Of a stretch of DNA of 64,000 nucleotides, positions 48,256 through 57,670 are shown in pieces. The stretch is from Actinomadura macra NBRC 14102 (GTDB lineage Bacteria > Actinomycetota > Actinomycetes > Streptosporangiales > Streptosporangiaceae), in NCBI RefSeq assembly GCF_001552215.1, contig NZ_BCQT01000005.1:186001-250000 (forward strand), written 5' to 3'. A model generated the notes under the pieces. The model did no database searches. It was not told the DNA's origin and saw nothing but the letters and a program-made list of their open reading frames with translations. The position numbers were made by a program, and so were the translations under genes. Position 1 is the stretch's first letter. Each line of letters opens with the position of its first letter.

Positions 48256-49269
48256 TTAGTACTGCTCGGTCTCGGCGTAGCCCTGGTCGTCGTCGCCGTA
48301 GTTGTCGGCCGCCGCGCTCGGGTCGAACCCGGGCGGGGAGTCCTTCAGCGAGAGGCCCATGTCGTTGAGCTTCTGCTTGACCTCTTCGATCGACTTGGCG
48401 CCGAAATTCCTTATATCGAGTAGGTCCTGCTCGCTGCGGGCGACCAGCTCGCCCACAGAGTGGATGCCCTCGCGCTTGAGGCAGTTGTAGGAGCGGACCG
48501 TGAGGTTCAGCTCCTCGATCGGCAGGGCCAGGTCCGCTGCGAGCGCGGCGTCCGTGGGGGACGGGCCCATGTCGATGCCCTCGGCCTCGACGTTGAGCTC
48601 CCGGGCCAGCCCGAACAGCTCGACGAGGGTCTTGCCGGCGGAGGCCACCGCGTCGCGCGGCAGCATCGCCTGCTTGGTCTCCACGTCCAGGATGAGACGG
48701 TCGAAGTCGGTGCGCTGCTCGACTCGGGTCGCCTCGACCTTGTAGGTGACCTTGAGCACGGGCGAGTAGATGGAGTCGATCGGAATCCGGCCGATCTCCT
48801 GGCCCGGCTGCTTGTTCTGGGCGGCCGAGACGTAGCCGCGGCCGCGCTCGACCGTCAGCTCCATCTCCAGCTTGGCCTTGTTGTTCAGCGTGGCGATGTG
48901 CAGGTCCGGGTTGTGGACCTCGACGCCCGCCGGCGGCGCGATGTCGGCCGCGGTCACCTCACCCGGGCCCTGCTTGCGCAGGTACATGACCACGGGCTCG
49001 TCGTGCTCGGAGGAGACGACGAGCTCCTTGAGGTTCAGGATGATGTCGGTGACATCCTCCTTGACCCCGGGGACGGTGGAGAACTCGTGCAGGACGCCCT
49101 CGATCCGGATGCTGGTGACGGCCGCACCGGGGATCGAGGAGAGCAGCGTACGACGGAGCGAGTTGCCGATCGTGTAGCCGAAGCCCGGCTCCAGCGGCTC
49201 GATGGTGAACCGCGAGCGGTACTCGTCGACCTGCTCTTCGGTGAGAGTTGGACGCTGTGCGATGAGCAT
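48256..49269 (-). CDS. rpoA: RNA polymerase alpha subunit
   Basis: 337 aa. The N-terminal assembly domain is complete ([35 protein letters not shown] region), and the C-terminal domain carries [32 protein letters not shown]. The tail beyond 320 is acidic and short ([14 protein letters not shown]), typical of high-GC actinobacteria. It follows rpsD by 113 nt, with a hairpin in that gap. Confidence 0.98.
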   Translation of the reverse strand: MLIAQRPTLTEEQVDEYRSRFTIEPLEPGFGYTIGNSLRRTLLSSIPGAAVTSIRIEGVLHEFSTVPGVKEDVTDIILNLKELVVSSEHDEPVVMYLRKQGPGEVTAADIAPPAGVEVHNPDLHIATLNNKAKLEMELTVERGRGYVSAAQNKQPGQEIGRIPIDSIYSPVLKVTYKVEATRVEQRTDFDRLILDVETKQAMLPRDAVASAGKTLVELFGLARELNVEAEGIDMGPSPTDAALAADLALPIEELNLTVRSYNCLKREGIHSVGELVARSEQDLLDIRNFGAKSIEEVKQKLNDMGLSLKDSPPGFDPSAAADNYGDDDQGYAETEQY

Positions 49270-49330
49270 GGTTGTGCCTTCTTCCCGCGGTGCCCGCTAT
49301 TTGACGACCGCGTTCTGGAGTGTTCCCCGT

Positions 49331-49372
49331 TTCACCAGGATCCCACGGATTCGGCCGCGGGACCCTGGTGAA
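49331..49372 (-). promoter_or_regulatory. Long hairpin between rpsD and rpoA
   Basis: TTCACCAGG-TCCC-CGG pairs with CCG-GGGA-CCTGGTGAA, interrupted by two mismatches; the loop is ATTCGG. It starts 10 bp past the rpsD stop. It could be a processing, attenuation or mRNA-stability element between rpsD and rpoA. Confidence 0.55.
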
Positions 49373-49382
49373 CGTTGAGCCC

Positions 49383-50009
49383 TTACTTGGAGTAGAGCTC
49401 GACGATCAGCTGCTCCTGGACGGGAGCGTCGATCTGCTGCCGGACCGGCAGGGAGTGGACGAGGATCCGCATCCTGTCGGCGTCGACGCCGAGCCACGCC
49501 GGGACCGGCCGGTCGCCGGACTCGGCCTTGGCGACCTGGAAGGGCGTCATTTCCAGCGACTTGCTCTTGACATCGACGATGTCGGCCTCGCCCACCTGGA
49601 AGGACGGGATGTCGACCTTCCTGCCGTTGACCCGGATGTGGCCGTGGCGGATGAGCTGGCGGGCCATGTCACGCGACTTGGCGAAGCCCGCGCGGTACAC
49701 GACGTTGTCGAGACGGCGCTCCAGGAGGGTGAGCAGGTTCTCACCCGTCTTGCCGCCCTGGCGGTTGGCCTCGACGTAGTAGTTGTGGAACTGCCGCTCC
49801 AGCACGCCGTAGATGCGGCGGGCCTTCTGCTTCTCCCGAAGCTGGAGCAGGTACTCGGTCTCCTTCGGCCGACCGCGGCCGTGCTCACCCGGCGGGTAAG
49901 GACGGATCTCGATCGGGCACTTCGGGCCCTCGCACTTGCTGCCCTTGAGGAACAGCTTCATCTTCTCGCGGCGGCAGAGCTTGCAGTCCGCACCGGTGTA
50001 ACGAGCCAT
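49383..50009 (-). CDS. rpsD: 30S ribosomal protein S4 (zinc-ribbon form)
   Basis: 208 aa. The N-terminal zinc ribbon is CKLCRREKMKLF with KCEGPKC, the C+ form. The S4 RNA-binding domain contains RLDNVVYRAGFAKSRDMARQLIRHGH. It initiates 30S assembly on 16S rRNA. S4 represses the alpha operon in E. coli; whether that occurs here is unknown. It follows rpsK with a 20-nt gap. Confidence 0.97.
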   Translation of the reverse strand: MARYTGADCKLCRREKMKLFLKGSKCEGPKCPIEIRPYPPGEHGRGRPKETEYLLQLREKQKARRIYGVLERQFHNYYVEANRQGGKTGENLLTLLERRLDNVVYRAGFAKSRDMARQLIRHGHIRVNGRKVDIPSFQVGEADIVDVKSKSLEMTPFQVAKAESGDRPVPAWLGVDADRMRILVHSLPVRQQIDAPVQEQLIVELYSK

Positions 50010-50029
50010 TGTTCTAGATCTCCCCTGCC

Positions 50030-50431
50030 TCAGACGCGCCGACGCTTCGGCGGGCGGCAGCCGTTGTGCGGAACGGGCGTGACGTCCTGGATCGAGCCCA
50101 CCTCAAGGCCGGTCGCCTGAAGCGAACGGATGGCGGTCTCGCGGCCCGAACCCGGACCCTTCACGAAGACGTCGACCTTGCGCATGCCGTGCTCCATCGC
50201 ACGCCGGGCGGCGGCCTCGGCGGCCTGCTGCGCGGCGAACGGGGTCGACTTGCGCGAGCCCTTGAAGCCCACGTGGCCCGAGGAGGCCCAGGAGATCACG
50301 TTGCCGTTGGGGTCGGTGATCGAAACGATCGTGTTGTTGAACGTGCTCTTGATGTGGGCGTGCCCGTGAGCGACGTTCTTCTTCTCCTTGCGGCGCACCT
50401 TCTTGGCGCCGACACGGCTCTTAGGAGGCAT
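50030..50431 (-). CDS. rpsK: 30S ribosomal protein S11
   Basis: 133 aa. Canonical sequence: [21 protein letters not shown], then [18 protein letters not shown] and the C-terminal [18 protein letters not shown]. It lies on the platform of the 30S subunit next to S18. It lies between rpsM and rpsD as in other bacteria, with a 47-nt gap after rpsM. Confidence 0.98.
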   Translation of the reverse strand: MPPKSRVGAKKVRRKEKKNVAHGHAHIKSTFNNTIVSITDPNGNVISWASSGHVGFKGSRKSTPFAAQQAAEAAARRAMEHGMRKVDVFVKGPGSGRETAIRSLQATGLEVGSIQDVTPVPHNGCRPPKRRRV

Positions 50432-50478
50432 CTGCTCTCTCTACTCTTGAGGTCATCGATCCGGAGACCGACTCCGGA

Positions 50479-50859
50479 CTACTTCTTGCCGGCCTTCTTC
50501 TTCCCGGCGACGGTCTTCTTCTTGCCCTTGCGGGTGCGCGCGTTGGTCTGGGTGCGCTGGCCGTGGACGGGAAGACCGCGGCGGTGCCGGATGCCCTGGT
50601 AGCACCCGATCTCGATCTTGCGGCGGATGTCCGCCTGGACCTCGCGGCGAAGATCACCCTCGATCTTGTAGTTCGCCTCGATCCAGTCGCGGAGCTTCAC
50701 CAGCTCGTCGTCGCCGAGCTGGTGCACCCGCAGGTCGCCGCTGATCTCGGTACCCGCGAGGGTTTCGAGGGCGCGCGTCCGGCCGATGCCGAAGATGTAG
50801 GTGAGAGCGACCTCCAGGCGCTTTTCGCGCGGGAGGTCAACGCCGAGGAGGCGTGCCAT
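50479..50859 (-). CDS. rpsM: 30S ribosomal protein S13
   Basis: 126 aa. Begins [25 protein letters not shown] and contains [28 protein letters not shown], which reaches the P-site tRNA. The tail is Lys-rich ([14 protein letters not shown]). It follows rpmJ across an unusually long 197-bp spacer in which I see no further gene or clear structure. Confidence 0.98.
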   Translation of the reverse strand: MARLLGVDLPREKRLEVALTYIFGIGRTRALETLAGTEISGDLRVHQLGDDELVKLRDWIEANYKIEGDLRREVQADIRRKIEIGCYQGIRHRRGLPVHGQRTQTNARTRKGKKKTVAGKKKAGKK

Positions 50860-51056
50860 CGTGGGCAGTTCCCTTCATGTCGCGGAGGTATGGACGCACC
50901 GCCTCCGCACACACCCTGCCCGGGTGGCGGCCCCGGCCTCCGTCGGTCCGAGGGTGTCCTTCACACGATGGCGCCGCGCGACCGATCAAGGTCGCACGGC
51001 TCCCGGTGCGAAAGCTGCGATGCGCTTGTGGTTGGGCTCCGCGGCCGTGTGGCCGG

Positions 51057-51170
51057 TCAGCCCTGGCGCTGCTTGTGGCGCGGGTCGGAGCAGATCACCA
51101 TGACCCGGCCGTGCCGACGAATGACGCGGCACTTGTTGCAGATCTTCTTGACGCTCGGCTTGACCTTCAC
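51057..51170 (-). CDS. rpmJ: 50S ribosomal protein L36 (zinc form)
   Basis: 37 aa, from a GTG at 51170. It reads [20 protein letters not shown], then [17 protein letters not shown]. The zinc ligands are CNKC, the later Cys and the His of the DPRH segment, so this is the C+ form. An AGGAGACCCAGTG-type ribosome binding site precedes it. It is 64 nt downstream of infA, in the usual infA-rpmJ-rpsM order. The gene is very short but the sequence is unmistakable. Confidence 0.97.
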   Translation of the reverse strand: MKVKPSVKKICNKCRVIRRHGRVMVICSDPRHKQRQG

Positions 51171-51234
51171 TGGGTCTCCTAGAATCAGGGTCACCCCCGC
51201 GCCGCCACGCACGGGGAAGGCAACCCCAGTGGAT

Positions 51235-51456
51235 TTACTTGTAGCGGTAGACGATCCGACCGCGCGTGAGGTCGTAGGGGCTCAGCTCCACAACAACACG
51301 GTCGTCCGGCAGGATCCGGATGTAGTGCATTCGCATCTTGCCGCTGATGTGGGCGAGCACCTTGTGCCCGTTGTCGAGCTCCACCCGGAACATGGCGTTC
51401 GGGAGGGACTCGATGACGGTGCCCTCGATCTCGATGGCCCCTTCTTTCTTGGGCAT
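51235..51456 (-). CDS. infA: Translation initiation factor IF-1
   Basis: 73 aa OB-fold protein that occupies the A site during initiation. [20 protein letters not shown], then [20 protein letters not shown] and [16 protein letters not shown] are canonical. ATG 51456 has GCGGAGGAC upstream. It is the first gene of the alpha cluster; map, its usual upstream neighbour, is separated by three accessory genes. Confidence 0.98.
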   Translation of the reverse strand: MPKKEGAIEIEGTVIESLPNAMFRVELDNGHKVLAHISGKMRMHYIRILPDDRVVVELSPYDLTRGRIVYRYK

Positions 51457-51762
51457 GTCCTCCGCGCTTCACTGATCGGCTCATTGGACCCGGCCCGGCG
51501 TCCCATCAGGACACGGCCACACCCATGCCACGACACCAGAACGTCGAGAACACAGGAATCAGGCGGCCGACAGCGGACCGGCATGGAAGTCTACGGTACC
51601 GGACCGCCGAACGCGAAATTGTCGCACGATACAGCTCCGGAGACCGCTCCCGACACAAGCATACCTCGCGCCCGCGTTGTACCTTTCCAGGAGAGCCCGC
51701 GAGGCGGGCGGCGGGCGTTCCCCGTGATGACAGGGCGTAGAGACGTCCGAAGGAGGGTCAGC
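51457..51762. other. Divergent intergenic region, infA to HTH gene
   Basis: 306 bp without a gene. It must hold promoters for both directions: the alpha cluster to the left and the HTH gene to the right. The only fair candidate is the pair at 51588-51617 (minus strand). No long hairpin is evident. Confidence 0.45.
51588..51617 (-). promoter_or_regulatory. Candidate promoter of the infA-rpmJ-alpha cluster
   Basis: On the minus strand TTCGCG and TAGACT are separated by 18 bp, about 130 bp upstream of the infA start. The -10 is good and the -35 is weak. This is a pattern match only. Confidence 0.35.
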
Positions 51763-52320
51763 ATGCCGAGCTACGACTTCGCGCTGATCCTCAGCCGTCC
51801 CCTCTACGAGGACGAACTCGACCCGCTGTTCGACCGGACGCACGGCGCGGTCACGGTGTCGATCATCAGCGAGGCGCAGCACGCCGAGCGCCCCGGCAAC
51901 GCCTCCTGCACCTGGCCGAGCGCCACCCTCGCCGCGGCGATCATGGAGGTCGTGCAGCATGTCGAGGCCAGCGCGCCGGGCCTGCACGTCCAGCACGTCG
52001 AGGCCGACCCGCTGCTGACCATCCGCGACATCGCCGAGCGCGTCGGCCGCTCGTTCGACTCCGTCCGGCTGGCGATCACCGGCGCCCGCGGCCAGGGCGG
52101 CTTTCCCGCCTCGGAGATCTCCACGGCCGGCCACCGGCTGTGGCGCTGGTCCAAGGTCGCCGCCTGGTACGGCCTGGAGGACCCCCAGCTCGTCGAGGCC
52201 AAGCCGACCGTCCAGGCGATCAACGGCTGGCTCGCCCTCCGCGACGTCGTCCCCGACGTCGCCCCCGCCGCCGAGGACGTCACCTCCGCCCTCTCCCTAG
52301 TGATCCCGCATGTAGCGTAG
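51763..52320 (+). CDS. Helix-turn-helix DNA-binding protein
   Basis: 185 aa. ATG 51763 has GAAGGAGGG at good spacing; the frame is open far upstream only by composition. The first 80 residues (YDFALILSRPLYEDELDPLF and on) look like a ferredoxin-like small domain. The second part, LLTIRDIAERVGRSFDSVRLAITG, then HRLWRWSKVAAWYGL, is an AlpA/excisionase-like winged helix. Its target is unknown. It starts divergently from infA and ends at a dispersed repeat, so it belongs to the accessory segment between map and infA. Confidence 0.75.
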   Translation: MPSYDFALILSRPLYEDELDPLFDRTHGAVTVSIISEAQHAERPGNASCTWPSATLAAAIMEVVQHVEASAPGLHVQHVEADPLLTIRDIAERVGRSFDSVRLAITGARGQGGFPASEISTAGHRLWRWSKVAAWYGLEDPQLVEAKPTVQAINGWLALRDVVPDVAPAAEDVTSALSLVIPHVA

Positions 52321-52368
52321 TTTTCGGGGTGATCACTGTGCTGAGGCGGCCTTTGAGAACCTTCGACG

Positions 52369-52470
52369 ACCTCAGCGTTGCGATCGCGTCCGAAGGCAGG
52401 TTCGAGCGTGCGAGAACCTGATCGCGAAGCGAGCCCTCCAGGGCGAGTCGGGAGCGATGCAGCGATCGCC
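52369..52470. repeat. Dispersed repeat family A, copy 2
   Basis: 102 nt aligning with 1502-1600 across its whole length (ACCTCAGCGTTGCGATCGCG then TCCGAAGGCAGGT, and so on to GCGATGCAGCGATCGC). AGGTTC and GAACCT can pair internally. It starts 49 nt past the HTH gene stop. Confidence 0.75.
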
Positions 52471-52591
52471 GCAGTGCCCGCCGAAGGAAGGGCCCCAAGG
52501 CCCGACCGCCAAGGGCACTGCAATCAACACAGCGATCGCCGCGGTGCCTGTTGAAGGGAGGGCGCTCAGCGCACGACCGCCGAGGGTACTG
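52460..52591 (+). repeat. Imperfect tandem duplication of a hairpin unit
   Basis: Unit 1 (52460-52520) and unit 2 (52530-52591) both start CAGCGATCGCCG and end in a T/CACTG block. Unit 1 has a perfect GCAGTGCCC/GGGCACTGC stem. Unit 2 keeps the pairing (CGGTGCC with GGGTACTG) through G-U or compensatory changes. The pair ends directly at the metallophosphoesterase ribosome binding site, so a leader-RNA role is possible. Confidence 0.65.
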
Positions 52592-52601
52592 AAGGAGAAA
52601 A

Positions 52602-53417
52602 TTGCCCATCATCGCGCAGTTGAGCGATATCCACCTGGCGGCCGGACGTGACGGCAAGGTCGACGACGGCTCGGGGCCGGTGCGCGCCCTCCGGGCCGCC
52701 GTGTCGAGCCTGCTGTCGTTGCCCGCGCGACCGGACGCCGTGGTCCTCACCGGCGACCTCGCCGACGGCGGCCGCCCCGCCGAGTACGCCCGGCTCCACG
52801 CGCTGCTGTCCCCCCTGCCCATGGCCGTCTTCCCCATACCCGGCAACCACGACGACCGCGACGCCCTGCGCGCCGCGTTCCGCGACCAGCCGTCGCTCGC
52901 CGAGACCGGGAGCGGTCCACAGGCACCCGTCCAGTACGCGGCGAACGTCGCCGGGATACGGCTCGTCTGCTGCGACACGACCGTGGACGGGCACCCGTAC
53001 GGCCACATGAGCGAGGACCGGCTCGCCTGGCTGGACGGGACGCTCGGCGCCGCCCCGGGCATCCCCACCGTCGTCGCCACCCACCATCCGCCGTTCCCCA
53101 TCGGGATCCGCTTCATCGACGACATGCGGTTCGTCGACCCCGCCGGGTTCGCCGCCGTCATCGCCCGGCACGAGCAGGTCGTCCGGATCATCAGCGGGCA
53201 TGTGCACCGCGGGGCGGTCGGGCAGGTGGCGGGCAGGGTGAGCACGACCTGCCCCAGCACCTACCGCCAGCTCTTCCTCGATCTCACCCATCCCGGACGC
53301 GCCGCGGTGACCGGGGAGCCCGCCGGGTTCGCCGTCCACCTCGTCGGCGACGACGGCACGGCCACCACCCATTTCGTTCCCACGGGCAACTACCGCCCGC
53401 TGATGGACGTCGAGTAG
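52602..53417 (+). CDS. Metallophosphoesterase (CpdA-like)
   Basis: 271 aa, TTG start with GAAGGAGAAA upstream. All calcineurin-type metal motifs are present: QLSDIHL, LTGDLADGG, PGNHDDRDAL, ATHHPP and GHVHRG. The closest bacterial group is the 3',5'-cyclic-nucleotide phosphodiesterase CpdA, but the substrate is not fixed by these motifs. The upstream tandem hairpin repeat occupies its leader. It belongs to the accessory segment between infA and map. Confidence 0.88.
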   Translation: MPIIAQLSDIHLAAGRDGKVDDGSGPVRALRAAVSSLLSLPARPDAVVLTGDLADGGRPAEYARLHALLSPLPMAVFPIPGNHDDRDALRAAFRDQPSLAETGSGPQAPVQYAANVAGIRLVCCDTTVDGHPYGHMSEDRLAWLDGTLGAAPGIPTVVATHHPPFPIGIRFIDDMRFVDPAGFAAVIARHEQVVRIISGHVHRGAVGQVAGRVSTTCPSTYRQLFLDLTHPGRAAVTGEPAGFAVHLVGDDGTATTHFVPTGNYRPLMDVE

Positions 53418-53430
53418 GGCGCCCGAGGGC

Positions 53431-53874
53431 TCAGTCGTGGCGTCTGGGCCCCAGCAGGGAGTTCAGCAGGATCACCGCTCCCCAGGGGCCCGCCACCCAG
53501 ATCCACCAGGGGTAGACGACGTTGCCGGTCAGGGCGATGGCCAGCCAGATCGTCAGGTTGATGCCGCTGACCATGGCCCATGTGGCCCACATCGCCCGCG
53601 TGCCGCGCCGGTACAGCTCGCCCTGCGGACGGGGCGCGACGGACGCGGTGCTCTTGGCCTGGGACGCGGGGACGGGCAACTGGTACAGGTCCTCCTCGGG
53701 AAGGTCCGAGGTGATCTCCTGGAGCCGGCCGAGGGTCCGGGCCTCGTAGACGAGGTCGAGGCGCTCGTTCATCTCCTCCACGCTGATCCGGCCCACGGCG
53801 CAGTGCTCGCGCAGACTCGCGGCGACGCGGTCGCGGTCGGCGTCCGACGCCCGGATGTCAGGGTTCGGCGCCAT
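53431..53874 (-). CDS. DUF1707 protein with two membrane helices
   Basis: 147 aa. The N-terminal DUF1707 domain reads IRASDADRDRVAASLREHCAVGRISVEEMNERLDLVYEARTLGRL; a Leu-rich DLPEEDLYQLP linker follows. Two C-terminal helices, WATWAMVSGINLTIWLAIALTG and WWIWVAGPWGAVILLNSLLG, form a 2TM hairpin. Such proteins are numerous in actinobacteria and of unknown function. It lies 13 nt from the convergent phosphoesterase and 24 nt after map on the same strand. Confidence 0.85.
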   Translation of the reverse strand: MAPNPDIRASDADRDRVAASLREHCAVGRISVEEMNERLDLVYEARTLGRLQEITSDLPEEDLYQLPVPASQAKSTASVAPRPQGELYRRGTRAMWATWAMVSGINLTIWLAIALTGNVVYPWWIWVAGPWGAVILLNSLLGPRRHD

Positions 53875-53898
53875 CTCAGCTCCTTCTACTGCCTTTGC

Positions 53899-54723
53899 CT
53901 AGCGGGACGCGGTGCCCGCTTCCAGCTTGGCGAACCACTCCCGGCCCTCGTCAAGTGCCGTCAGCACCCGGGGACCGTCCGGAGTGACGGCGAACGAGTG
54001 TTCGAAGTGCGCCGAGAAGCGGCCGTCGGCGGTGACCACGGTCCAGCCGTCGTCCAGTTCGAGGGTCTCCTTGATGCCGAGGTTGACCATCGGCTCGACC
54101 GCGAAGCACATGCCGGACCGCAGCACCGGACCGTGCCCGGCGGCGCCGTGGTTGGGGATGAGCGGATCCATGTGCATCTCGGTGCCGATCCCGTGCCCGC
54201 CGTAACCCTCGACGATGCCGTAGGGGCCCTGAGAGCGAATGTAAGCCTCGATCGCGTGCGACATGTCGGTGAGCCTGGCCCCCGCCCGTCCGGCCGCCAG
54301 ACCGTGCCACAGGGACGTCTCGGTGACCTCCAGCAGCCGGCGCAGCTCCGCGGTGATCTCCCCCACCGGGACCGTGACCGCCGCGTCGCCGTGCCAGCCC
54401 TCGACGATCGCCCCGCAGTCGATGGAGATCACGTCGCCGGCCCGTAGCACCTTCCCGGCGTTCGGGATGCCGTGCACGATCTCCTCGTTGACGGACGCGC
54501 AGATCGTCCCGGTGAAACCGTGGTAGCCCTTGAAGGACGGGACGCCGCCGCTGTCGCGGATGTGCCGCTCGGCGAGCTCGTCCAGCTCCATGGTGGTGAT
54601 GCCCGGCTTGACCGCCTCGCGCAGCAGCTCAAGGGTCTCCCCCACGAGCAGCCCGGCGGCACGCATCAGCTCGACCTGCTGCGGCGACTTCACCTGGATC
54701 GCCGGCTTGCGGCCTCTAAACAT
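53899..54723 (-). CDS. map: Type I methionine aminopeptidase
   Basis: 274 aa. It removes N-terminal Met from nascent proteins. The metal ligands are in SIDCGAIVEGWHGDAA (two Asp), GYGGHGIGTEMH (His), a Glu in FAVEPMVN and a C-terminal Glu in SAHFEHSFAVT. The N-terminal stretch is short, so this is the type Ia form. It lies 108 nt downstream of adk and closes the secY-adk-map unit before the accessory genes. Confidence 0.96.
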   Translation of the reverse strand: MFRGRKPAIQVKSPQQVELMRAAGLLVGETLELLREAVKPGITTMELDELAERHIRDSGGVPSFKGYHGFTGTICASVNEEIVHGIPNAGKVLRAGDVISIDCGAIVEGWHGDAAVTVPVGEITAELRRLLEVTETSLWHGLAAGRAGARLTDMSHAIEAYIRSQGPYGIVEGYGGHGIGTEMHMDPLIPNHGAAGHGPVLRSGMCFAVEPMVNLGIKETLELDDGWTVVTADGRFSAHFEHSFAVTPDGPRVLTALDEGREWFAKLEAGTASR

Positions 54724-54831
54724 GACCCCCCCTGAAACGGTTCGCCGGGATCGCCACGTGCGCGACCCCGGCGGACGGACGCGGGGACATCGCGTCCATT
54801 GTCACTTCTGTCACTTCTCCAGCGGGCCCAC

Positions 54832-55482
54832 TCACTTCTCGAACGGACGGAGCGCGGTGAGGGCTCGCTTGGTGACCTCTTCGACCGGGCCCGTCGCGTC
54901 GATGCCGACGAGGATGTCCTCGTCGGCGTAGAACTGCACCAGCGGGGACGTGTCGTGCCGGTACACCTCCAGCCGGTGCATGACGACCTCTTCCTTGTCG
55001 TCGTCCCGCTGGAACAGGTGCCCGCCGCAGTCGTCGCAGATGTCGTCCTGCTTGTCGTCGAAGTCGACGTGCCAGATGCGCCCGCACTTGTCGCAGGTGC
55101 GCCGGCCCGACAGCCGCCGGACGACCTCGTCCTCGTCGACCACCAGCTCCAGGACGATGTCGAGGCGGGTGTCCCACTCGGCGAGGATCTTCTTGAGGGT
55201 CTCGGCCTGCGGAACGTTGCGCGGGAAGCCGTCCAGCAGGAACCCGTCGCGTGCGTCGTCCTCGCCTAGCCGGTCGCGCACCATCGCGATGGTGACCTCG
55301 TCCGGGACGAGGTCACCGCGGTCCATGAACTGCCTGGCCTGACGGCCGAGTTCGGTGCCGCCGCTCACGTTGGCGCGGAAGATGTCACCTGTCGAGATCT
55401 TCGGGATGGACAGATGAGATGCGATGAACTGGGCCTGCGTCCCCTTGCCCGCACCCGGGGGGCCCACCAGCACGATACGCAC
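54832..55482 (-). CDS. adk: Adenylate kinase (zinc-LID form)
   Basis: 216 aa. It interconverts ATP, ADP and AMP. The P-loop is [15 protein letters not shown]. The LID carries CDKC and CDDC ([16 protein letters not shown] and [10 protein letters not shown]), a structural zinc site. [12 protein letters not shown] is the nucleotide loop. A GTG start overlaps the secY stop by one base (TAGTG), so the two are coupled. Confidence 0.97.
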   Translation of the reverse strand: MRIVLVGPPGAGKGTQAQFIASHLSIPKISTGDIFRANVSGGTELGRQARQFMDRGDLVPDEVTIAMVRDRLGEDDARDGFLLDGFPRNVPQAETLKKILAEWDTRLDIVLELVVDEDEVVRRLSGRRTCDKCGRIWHVDFDDKQDDICDDCGGHLFQRDDDKEEVVMHRLEVYRHDTSPLVQFYADEDILVGIDATGPVEEVTKRALTALRPFEK

Positions 55483-56780
55483 TACCGGAGGAAGCCCTCG
55501 TAGTTGCGCTGCTGTAGCTGACTCTCGATCTGCTTCACGGTATCCAGTCCGACGCCGACGACGATGAGGATGCTCGTGCCGCCGAACGGGAAGTCCTGGC
55601 TCGCCTTCAGGAGTGAGAAGGCCACCATGGGGATCAGTGCCACGAGCCCCAGGTAGAGCGCACCGGGTGTGGTGATCCGGGTCAGCACGTAGTCGAGGTA
55701 CTCGGCGGTCGGCCGGCCCGGACGGATACCTGGGATGAATCCACCATACTTCTTCATGTTGTCGGCTACTTCAGTGGGGTTGAACGTGATCGCCACGTAG
55801 AAGTAGGTGAAGAAGATGATGAAGACGAAGAACACCGCCATGTGCCAGGCGTTGCTGGGCTGCAGGTAGGGCTGGATCTTCTGCAACCACTTGGTGTTCG
55901 GCCACAGCTGCGTGGCGAGCACGGGCAGGTACAGCAGCGATGAGGCGAAGATCACCGGGATGATGCCGGCCTGGTTGACCTTCAACGGGATGTAGGTGGA
56001 CGTGCCGCCGTACATACGGCGCCCCACCATCCGCTTTGCGTACTGGACGGGAATGCGGCGCTGGGCCTGCTCAACGAACACGACACCGGCCATGATCGCC
56101 AGGCCGACGAGGACGACGATCGCGAAAACGAAGCCGTTCTTGGTCTGGTAGATGCTCCAGAACTGCGCGGGGAACACGGCGACCACCTGCGTGAAGATCA
56201 GGATGGACATCCCGTTGCCGACGCCGCGGTCGGTGACCAGCTCACCCAGCCACATGATGACCGAGGTGCCCGCCACCATGCAGACCACCATGGTGATGAT
56301 CGGGAAGACGCCCGTGTCGTACAGGACGTCTCCGCCACCGGACACGCCCTGGAACAGCTGCCCGGTGCTCGCCATGGCCACGATGCCGGTCGCCTGGAGG
56401 ATCGCAAGCCCGATCGTCAGGTACCGGGTGTACTGGGTGATCTTCGTGGTGCCGGCCTGGCCCTCCTTCTTGAGGGCCTCCAGCCGGGGGATCACCACGG
56501 TCAGCAGCTGCAAGATGATGCTCGCCGTGATGTACGGCATGATCCCCAGCGCAAACACCGACAACTTCAGCAACGCACCGCCACTGAACAGGTCAACAAG
56601 GCCATAGAGCTGGTTCTGGTCCTTGGCCGCATCCGCGGTGTCCTTGAGCACCTTCACGTTCACGTTGGGTGTCGGCAGGATCGATCCGATCCGGAACACC
56701 ACGATCATGAACAACGTGAACAACAGCTTTTTACGCAGGTCAGGCGTACGGAAAGCCCGAGCGAACGCGGTCAGCACCAT
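55482..56780 (-). CDS. secY: Preprotein translocase subunit SecY
   Basis: 432 aa, ten membrane helices. It is the protein-conducting channel of the Sec pathway. The start [24 protein letters not shown], the plug region, [17 protein letters not shown] [16 protein letters not shown] and the C-terminal [12 protein letters not shown] are canonical. It follows rplO by 211 nt and starts the secY-adk-map unit. Confidence 0.98.
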   Translation of the reverse strand: MVLTAFARAFRTPDLRKKLLFTLFMIVVFRIGSILPTPNVNVKVLKDTADAAKDQNQLYGLVDLFSGGALLKLSVFALGIMPYITASIILQLLTVVIPRLEALKKEGQAGTTKITQYTRYLTIGLAILQATGIVAMASTGQLFQGVSGGGDVLYDTGVFPIITMVVCMVAGTSVIMWLGELVTDRGVGNGMSILIFTQVVAVFPAQFWSIYQTKNGFVFAIVVLVGLAIMAGVVFVEQAQRRIPVQYAKRMVGRRMYGGTSTYIPLKVNQAGIIPVIFASSLLYLPVLATQLWPNTKWLQKIQPYLQPSNAWHMAVFFVFIIFFTYFYVAITFNPTEVADNMKKYGGFIPGIRPGRPTAEYLDYVLTRITTPGALYLGLVALIPMVAFSLLKASQDFPFGGTSILIVVGVGLDTVKQIESQLQQRNYEGFLR

Positions 56781-56991
56781 TCCTCCTGCGCGGGTGACGA
56801 GTTCATGGCCGCCGAGGGGCCGGTTACAGGTCCATGAGGTCGGGCGGAAACGACCGTGTGAAATCTCACTCCGGGCGTGTCTGCCGGTGTGACTCTAACA
56901 GCAGATGACACCGGGGCCGTCCCACCGAGCGCGCGGACCTTGCGGCCCCTGGCGCTTGGTGAACACGGCCCCGGCATCGACGGTGTTCTTT

Positions 56992-57486
56992 CTACAGCTC
57001 GTCGGTGGTTCCACCGGCGGCGGCGATCTTCTCCTTGGCGGCGGAGGAAAAGGCGTGAACCTTCACCTGAACCGCGACGGAGATCTCACCGGTACCGAGG
57101 ATCTTGACCGGACGGCCGCGGCGCACCGCGCCCCTGGCCGCCAGATCGTCCGCGGTGACCTCGCCGCCCTCTGGGTAGAGCGCGGCCAGCTTGTCCAGGT
57201 TCACGACCTGGAACTCGACCCGGTTCGGGTTCTTGAAGCCCTTGAGCTTCGGAACCCGGCGGATCAACGGCATCTGGCCGCCCTCGAAACCGACGGGGAC
57301 GGTGCTGCGGGCCTTGGTGCCCTTAGTGCCGCGACCTGCGGTCTTACCCTTGGACGCCTCGCCGCGGCCCTTGCGGACCTTGGCCTTCTTGGCGCCGGGG
57401 GCCGGACGCAGATCGTGCAGCTTGAGGGGGTTGCCCTCGGTGGCCCCTCCGCCGGCCGCGGTCTCCTTCTCGAGATCGGCCGCCAT
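56992..57486 (-). CDS. rplO: 50S ribosomal protein L15
   Basis: 164 aa. [20 protein letters not shown] then [17 protein letters not shown] is the rRNA-binding extension, and [18 protein letters not shown] follows. An additional N-terminal Ala/Gly-Glu segment of about 20 residues is present. It follows rpmD with a 1-nt gap. Like most genes here it is in the standard spc order rpsE-rpmD-rplO-secY. Confidence 0.97.
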   Translation of the reverse strand: MAADLEKETAAGGGATEGNPLKLHDLRPAPGAKKAKVRKGRGEASKGKTAGRGTKGTKARSTVPVGFEGGQMPLIRRVPKLKGFKNPNRVEFQVVNLDKLAALYPEGGEVTADDLAARGAVRRGRPVKILGTGEISVAVQVKVHAFSSAAKEKIAAAGGTTDEL

Positions 57487-57487
57487 G

Positions 57488-57670
57488 TCAGTCCACCTCC
57501 TCGACGGTGACCAGGTGCGCCACCGTCCGGATCATGCCGAGCACCTCGGGGCGGTCCTCCCGGACGACGCTCTGCCCGATCTTCTTCAGGCCGAGGGTAC
57601 GCAGCGTGTCACGCTGGTTCTGCTTCTCACTGATCACGGACTTGGTCTGCGTGATCTTCAAGTTGCTCAT
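57488..57670 (-). CDS. rpmD: 50S ribosomal protein L30
   Basis: 60 aa, beginning [21 protein letters not shown] and continuing [20 protein letters not shown] to a short acidic tail. The ATG at 57670 overlaps the rpsE stop as ATGA. It is shorter than its open frame, whose upstream part is antisense composition. Length and sequence fit the family. Confidence 0.97.
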   Translation of the reverse strand: MSNLKITQTKSVISEKQNQRDTLRTLGLKKIGQSVVREDRPEVLGMIRTVAHLVTVEEVD

